Program-made: the position numbers and the translations under genes | Notes under the pieces: model-generated | Databases searched by the model: none | Told to the model about the DNA's origin: nothing | What the model saw: only the letters and a program-made list of their open reading frames with translations | Assembly: GCA_963210315.1 (NCBI GenBank) | Contig: OY723287.1 | Location: forward strand, 1,054,001-1,118,000 | From: Rhynchopus euleeides | Lineage: Eukaryota; Euglenozoa; Diplonemea; Diplonemida; Diplonemidae | Reading direction: 5' to 3' | Length of the DNA stretch: 64,000 bases | In this document: positions 59,661 to 64,000 of the stretch, one piece after another | How the letters are laid out: the number at the start of each line of letters is the position of its first letter | Position numbering within the stretch: position 1 is the first letter of the stretch

Positions 59661-60527
59661 ATGTCCGGCCCCTGCGGTCACGAAGCGCACGAGCATGGGC
59701 ATGGGCATGGGCATGGAGGGCACCACAACTGCAACCACACCAACGATGACAAGGAGTCTGAGACGGTGATTGCCGGTGATTCGCTGCTGCAGTATGTGGA
59801 TCTGCCACGCGTGAGGGGGTTGAATATCAGCGAGCCGGATGAGCTGCCGAAGGTGTTCAAGACGTACGATCGGCGAAGGGACACCTCGGAATTTATCGAG
59901 TCCGACGCGGATGAAGAGCTTCTCATCTACATCCCCTTCACAGACGTCGTCAAGATCAAGGGCCTCACCATTGTTGGCGGCACAGACACGGACGACTCTT
60001 CAGCACCGGCACAGGCGCGCCTCTTCATCAACCGTGCTGACCTGGACTTCGACTCTGCAGCCGACACGCAGGCCGTGCAGGAGATCGACCTCCAGAAGGA
60101 CTCCCTCGGTGACATGGAGTATCCGCTGAAGTATGATGCGGCGGCAAAACCTTGTTTCAGGCTTGCAGTGGCAATGTTATGTTCGCATCCACTGTGGAGT
60201 CCATGAGTCGAGGGGGTGGCGGGGGTGGGGGTGGCAGCCACTTTGGTTAGGACCCTTGCCGCACAGCGCATTCACAGATGTATTCCAAACACACACACTC
60301 CTCCACAACACAGGACGTCGAAGTTCACTGCTGTGCGGGATCTCACCATCTACATCACGGGGAACTTCGGAGCGGACCTGACACGCATCAACATGATTCA
60401 CTTCCGGGGTGCGTCCACTAAGATCTCGACAGACCGTGTTGTGATGCACGCCGTCTATGAGGCAACAGGGCAGCTCAGCGACCACGACGTGCGCGATCAG
60501 ATGAAGGGTGCTCACGCAGCCATGTAG
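59661..60527 (+). CDS. PITHD1: PITH domain-containing protein (PITHD1-like)
   Basis: The two exons are 59661-60130 and 60314-60527 (227 residues; human PITHD1 is 211). The PITH domain is the proteasome-interacting module shared with TXNL1. The His/Gly-rich start 'CGHEAHEHGHGHGHGGHHNC' parallels the family's MSHGHSHGGG opening. Diagnostic phrases are 'FIESDADEELLIYIPFTDVV', 'IKGLTIVGG', 'RLFINRADLDFDSA', 'DLTIYITGNFGADLTRI' and 'HAVYEATGQLSDHDV'. No thioredoxin domain precedes it, so it is PITHD1-like rather than TXNL1. The intron runs from 'ccgctgaa/gtatga' to 'caacacag/gacgtc', phase 2, 183 bp. A CAG lies 15 bases before the ATG (59644-59646). It is co-oriented with its neighbours. Confidence 0.93.
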
Positions 60528-60721
60528 AGCAAACGGTGTCGCAACCCCTTTTCAGGGTGGGTGCCTGGGTGGCCTTGCTGTGCCCCTTTCAAAACCGCAA
60601 ACCAAAAGGGGTGGGCAAAAAAACAAATGGGGCAAAATATGCGATGTGTGTTGGGGTGAGAGGAAAAAATATGCAAAATCGCCCATTACTTTTGTGTGCA
60701 CCGTGGGGGGGGGGGGGGGTA

Positions 60722-63399
60722 GGGGGGGTCATATGCTGTTAACAAAGGGTGGTTTTTCAAGATACCCCCCCAGAGCCCCTGAGGGCCTATCTGACCCCCA
60801 ACCCCACCCCAAAACCCCCTAAAAACATATCCTGGGGCATTTGCAACACCATTTCTACCATTCCAGGCCGTTTTTTTGGGGTGTCAAAAAGTGGTACACC
60901 CTTTTGTACCTCGCATGCCTCGTACACAACGTGCCGGGAAGGCGTCTGATGCGTGTGCTCAACTTTTTATTGGTAAGTGCATGAGCTTGCCCTCGGATGT
61001 GTGCGGGGTGTCTATGGAGGATCTTCACCGGCTCAGGGCACGCTGGGTGGGCACCAAGAGATGTTCCGATGCAGCTTTTGCAATGGCAATGGGGAGACTC
61101 GAACGGCGTAGAAGGGTAAAAAAGATGCGCCCCAGATCGAACGGCCGCACTCCAACGTGGTGCATTTCTTGCTCACACACACACAAGAAGTCAACGGGTA
61201 CGGGCAGTTTCAGCGAACAAGAGAGCGAGTGCGAGGACGTGGACGATGACGCCGCGAATCGATAGGACGGCTCGGTTGAGGAGGACGAGAGCGAAGACGT
61301 GCCAGTGACCACGCCAACATCACTGCATACACAACCTTCGACGCCATCGTATTCGCGCAGGGCATATATGAAGTTGTACATGAAGCATCGCAGACGTCAG
61401 GGCCAGAATCACCGCCGCGTCGAACTGTTCAACAGACGTGGTGGCTATGCTGCAGGGGTATGGGCGTGCATCCATGCCATCCGTGACTGCGGCGTGGGTA
61501 CGGCAGCTACAGCTCGGCTGCTAACCTTCATCATCGAGGCGCTGACTGGCTGTGCGCTCACGGACAGGAAGGGACGCCCGCGATGCATTTCGCGCACCAC
61601 CGTGAGACGGGCAGACGACTTTGCAGGCCAATTGTCTGCCCTTCGCCTTCAGAGAGCAATGGAAAGTACGAATCCGACGCACGTTGCACTGACGCAAGAC
61701 ACTGGGTCAGGATGCCGCTTGAGTGGGGGGGTGAAACTGTCGGGTGTGTGCGTGTCCATTTCAAATCCAAAGGACGCAGACTGTGTGGTGCAGGGTGTTC
61801 TCGACTTGGATCACTCAATTCCGGGAACAGCAGCCGGTAAAGCGGCACAAATCGAACGTGCGCAAGAGTCTTTAAAATCAAACGACTTGCCTCGGGCAAA
61901 GCTGCTCGTCGTAGATCACGAATCAGCTGCCATGGCAGCTGCATACCTGATTGGCATGATTCCCGTTGGGTGCGTATCACACAAAGTGAAGCACACAACG
62001 GAAGCAGCGACATCCGAGGTGCTTAGCAGCGCACAATTGAGTGCTCTGGATACACTCAATTCTGCCCTCTCACCCAGCAGCAGTGCGACCACATCATCCG
62101 GTATTTTGGTCGAAAGCGGTCTCCGTGCTGGGTACCATGGGTCGAACCCAAAGATGATCGCGTTTGTGCGCACAGTCGGGACGCGCTATGCTTTCCAGCT
62201 CCAGCAAGCATCGTGTCTGCTTGACAACATCAATGTTTTACGCGAGGCAATGGACGCAGGGGAGCTCAGCATCCCAGGATCCAACGCGCTCGAAACTCTC
62301 TTCAGTGACGAGACACTCCCCTGCCTGGTCGCCTCCAGAGTTGTGTACAGCTTCCTTCCTTCGGCGTTTGCCATCTTGAAGGGAGGTCGAAAAACTATAA
62401 GTGAGCAATCGGTGAAGGCTGGCCGGGAGCGCTTTGGGGAGGTGTCGCAGCTCTTGCAGGATCTAAAACGTACGTTCTCTCTCGCTACCCTACCAGACTG
62501 GGCGAAGTGCGAGAGTGTCCAGGATGCTTGGTCAAGGGATGCGGCTCGGCTCATACGCAAAGGGGCAGCCGCCATGATGGAGAAGTGGGACCGCTTCATT
62601 GCAAAAGACGACTACCTCGACAGCAGCGATGAGGAGGACGAATCACAGGCCAGCGTACAAGGAGACAATGAGTCTGAGATCAGTGATGCGAGCGATGGCA
62701 GCGATGACAGCAATGGCAGGTCAGCTGCTCCTATCAGCAACGACTACACCGAGTCGCTGATGGCTTCGGGTGCGAGCATTCTGGGTCGGCTGAGAGGCAT
62801 CAACCCCGCTCGTGCTGCTGCAATTACGCAACACAAGCATAACGCACACCCGCTCCGGCAACTGGGTGTCAGCACACTCCCCACAGAGGAAGAGGTCGAA
62901 GAGGCAAAGCGTTTGGCGGGACCCACGCCACCCGCCGCAGAAGAGTGGGCACGAGTACACAAGACAAAACGACATGAGCAGCTGCGAACGGCACTCCAGA
63001 AGCGCTCTCGAGAATCGTTGCGCGACGAGCTCGCTGAGCATGGTGTCCCTCACGCGAGCGCAATGCTCAAGCCGGAATGCGTAGCCACACTCACAGATGT
63101 GCTCTACAAGGCCCCACAGGTGTCGACTCCACCGAGCGGGCGCCCTGAGAAGCGACGTGCGGTGTCTGCATCATAATCTTTGTTTGACGAGGCATGCGAG
63201 GTACAAAAGGGTGTACCACTTTTTGACACCCCAAAAAAACGGCCTGGAATGGTAGAAATGGTGTTGCAAATGCCCCAGGATATGTTTTTAGGGGGTTTTG
63301 GGGTGGGGTTGGGGGTCAGATAGGCCCTCAGGGGCTCTGGGGGGGTATCTTGAAAAACCACCCTTTGTTAACACCTTTTGGGAGGGGTCTGACCCCCCC
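60722..63399 (+). mobile_element. 2.7-kb DNA transposon with GGGGGGGTCA ends
   Basis: The outermost bases are GGGGGGGTCA on the left and its complement on the right. An inner inverted repeat of 186 bp (60738-60923 and 63187-63372) is nearly identical between the sides. The left flank is TA (60720-60721) and the right flank TG (63400-63401), which may be a mutated TA duplication. Between the repeats is one long coding region (60915-63176). The terminal sequence and TA flank match the fold-back element at 45694-46841. I cannot assign a named superfamily from motifs alone. Confidence 0.85.
60915..63176 (+). CDS. Putative transposase of the GGGGGGGTCA element (one in-frame stop)
   Basis: The frame starts MPRTQRAGKASDACAQLF inside the left terminal repeat and stops at 63174-63176, just before the right repeat, so it belongs to the element. 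One TAG at 61263-61265 interrupts an otherwise continuous frame; downstream an ATG at 61299 opens 625 residues. Acidic residues in conserved-looking strands ('HVALTQDTGSG', 'AKLLVVDHESAAMAAAY', then 'CVSHKVKHTTEAA') could be parts of a DDE-type RNase H-like core. The tail has an acidic Ser-rich linker ('SDASDGSDDSNG') and a SAP-like 'SLRDELAEHGVPHASAM' segment. The stop could mark inactivation, a small unrecognised intron or a sequencing error. The transposase role is inferred from position; I do not recognise the family. Confidence 0.65.
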
Positions 63400-64000
63400 T
63401 GGGGGGGGGGGGGGTGGCGTACCTCCTGTGTGACCCCCCCCCCCCCCCCAGCAGCACCCTTGTTCTCCCGCTATCCTCGAAGGGTGTCTGTGTGCACTAG
63501 GCGCGCATTGCTGTGTTTGGTCCCCCCCCCCCCTCCCCCCACTCACCCGTCTCGCCACAGTCACACCACACAGGACCTCTGCTGTGTGCGTGTGTGTTTA
63601 GATGATTATGCCTTGCCTTACTCGGGATGGGGAAAATTGGGCTGCCCTTCTTGCCACCCATTGGTTACACTCAAACGCTCCTGACCCGAGCAACACTGGG
63701 CGAGGAGGTGGGGGGGGGGGGGGATAGTGGTGATGGCGGGAGAGTCGGACATTCCCTCCGGCTGCACCCTCATTGGGAATGAGGTTGGCACGACGAGGTG
63801 TGACATTAGTCCCGAACACACCCACCCACCCACCCACCCCCCTCCCGCTGCGGGCGGGGCTGAAAAGGGAGGTTGATGTGTTTTGCCCCACCTCTGCCTG
63901 TCCTCTCTCTCTCTCTCTCTCTCTCTCTTTTGTGTGCCTCACCTGAGGCCCCCAAGGGCGGAAGAGAAGAGGAGACGCACACCCGAAGCCTGAAGCAGAA
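63400..64000. other. Intergenic, simple repeats
   Basis: Runs of G and C (63402-63414, 63436-63449, 63521-63540, 63711-63723), a CCCAC run (about 63821-63840) and a CT microsatellite (63904-63928) are present. No gene is supported before the window ends. Confidence 0.5.

Overview
The window is nuclear DNA of a microbial eukaryote. It carries genes with GT-AG introns for the AP-3 adaptor mu subunit, the mitochondrial complex I assembly factor NDUFAF7 and a PITH-domain protein, alongside large STAND/repeat proteins and many DNA transposons. The DNA is GC-rich in genes and littered with long poly-C/poly-G runs. All host genes I can support (eleven, plus a weak twelfth) lie on the + strand. Most start codons sit a short way downstream of a pyrimidine-rich AG. 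Co-directional genes with AG acceptors next to the ATG resemble a lineage with spliced-leader trans-splicing, such as diplonemids or other Euglenozoa, or possibly dinoflagellate relatives. This is inference; no lineage marker decides it.

Layout. 0-7.6 kb: one small membrane-protein candidate (1717-2070), then a repeat bed with MITE-like elements, GC hairpins and palindromes. 7.6-17.2 kb: two proteins with ubiquitin-like N-termini, one followed by ankyrin-like sequence (7637-9034) and one by 26 DUF4116-type repeats (14871-17204). Between them is a nested transposon complex (9750-14631): an outer element with palindromic AT-rich arrays holds a 3.4-kb pogo-like transposon and its 0.8-kb internally deleted copy. 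17.2-23.3 kb: mostly repeats, a duplicated proline-rich coding segment and an isolated C2H2 zinc-finger ORF. 23.3-31.5 kb: a 2,738-residue protein combining a possible myristoylation signal, ankyrin-like sequence, an arginine-type ADP-ribosyltransferase domain, a NACHT NTPase, a pentapeptide-like stretch and exactly 35 nearly identical WD40 repeats. This is the most striking object in the window. 32.6-43.5 kb: a single-pass membrane protein, a spliced coiled-coil/basic protein, AP-3 mu (two exons) and a type I surface-type protein. 44.9-46.8 kb: a hAT-like element with an 8-bp target duplication beside a fold-back element with termini GGGGGGGTCA. 46.8-52.1 kb: repeats, a (CCCCA)n tract and the second proline-rich copy. 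52.1-60.5 kb: NDUFAF7 (four exons), a probable mitochondrial helical-repeat protein and PITHD1 (two exons). 60.7-63.4 kb: a 2.7-kb DNA transposon with the same GGGGGGGTCA termini.

The housekeeping genes (endosomal sorting, complex I assembly, PITH) appear functionally unrelated neighbours, as expected in co-directional arrays. The accessory genes look like an expanding repertoire of repeat-built sensor or scaffold proteins: UBL-DUF4116, UBL-ankyrin and ART-NACHT-WD40. Their repeat arrays are being actively rearranged: there are block duplications of 11 and 16 WD40 units, and a threefold amplified DUF4116 dimer that carries a one-base deletion.
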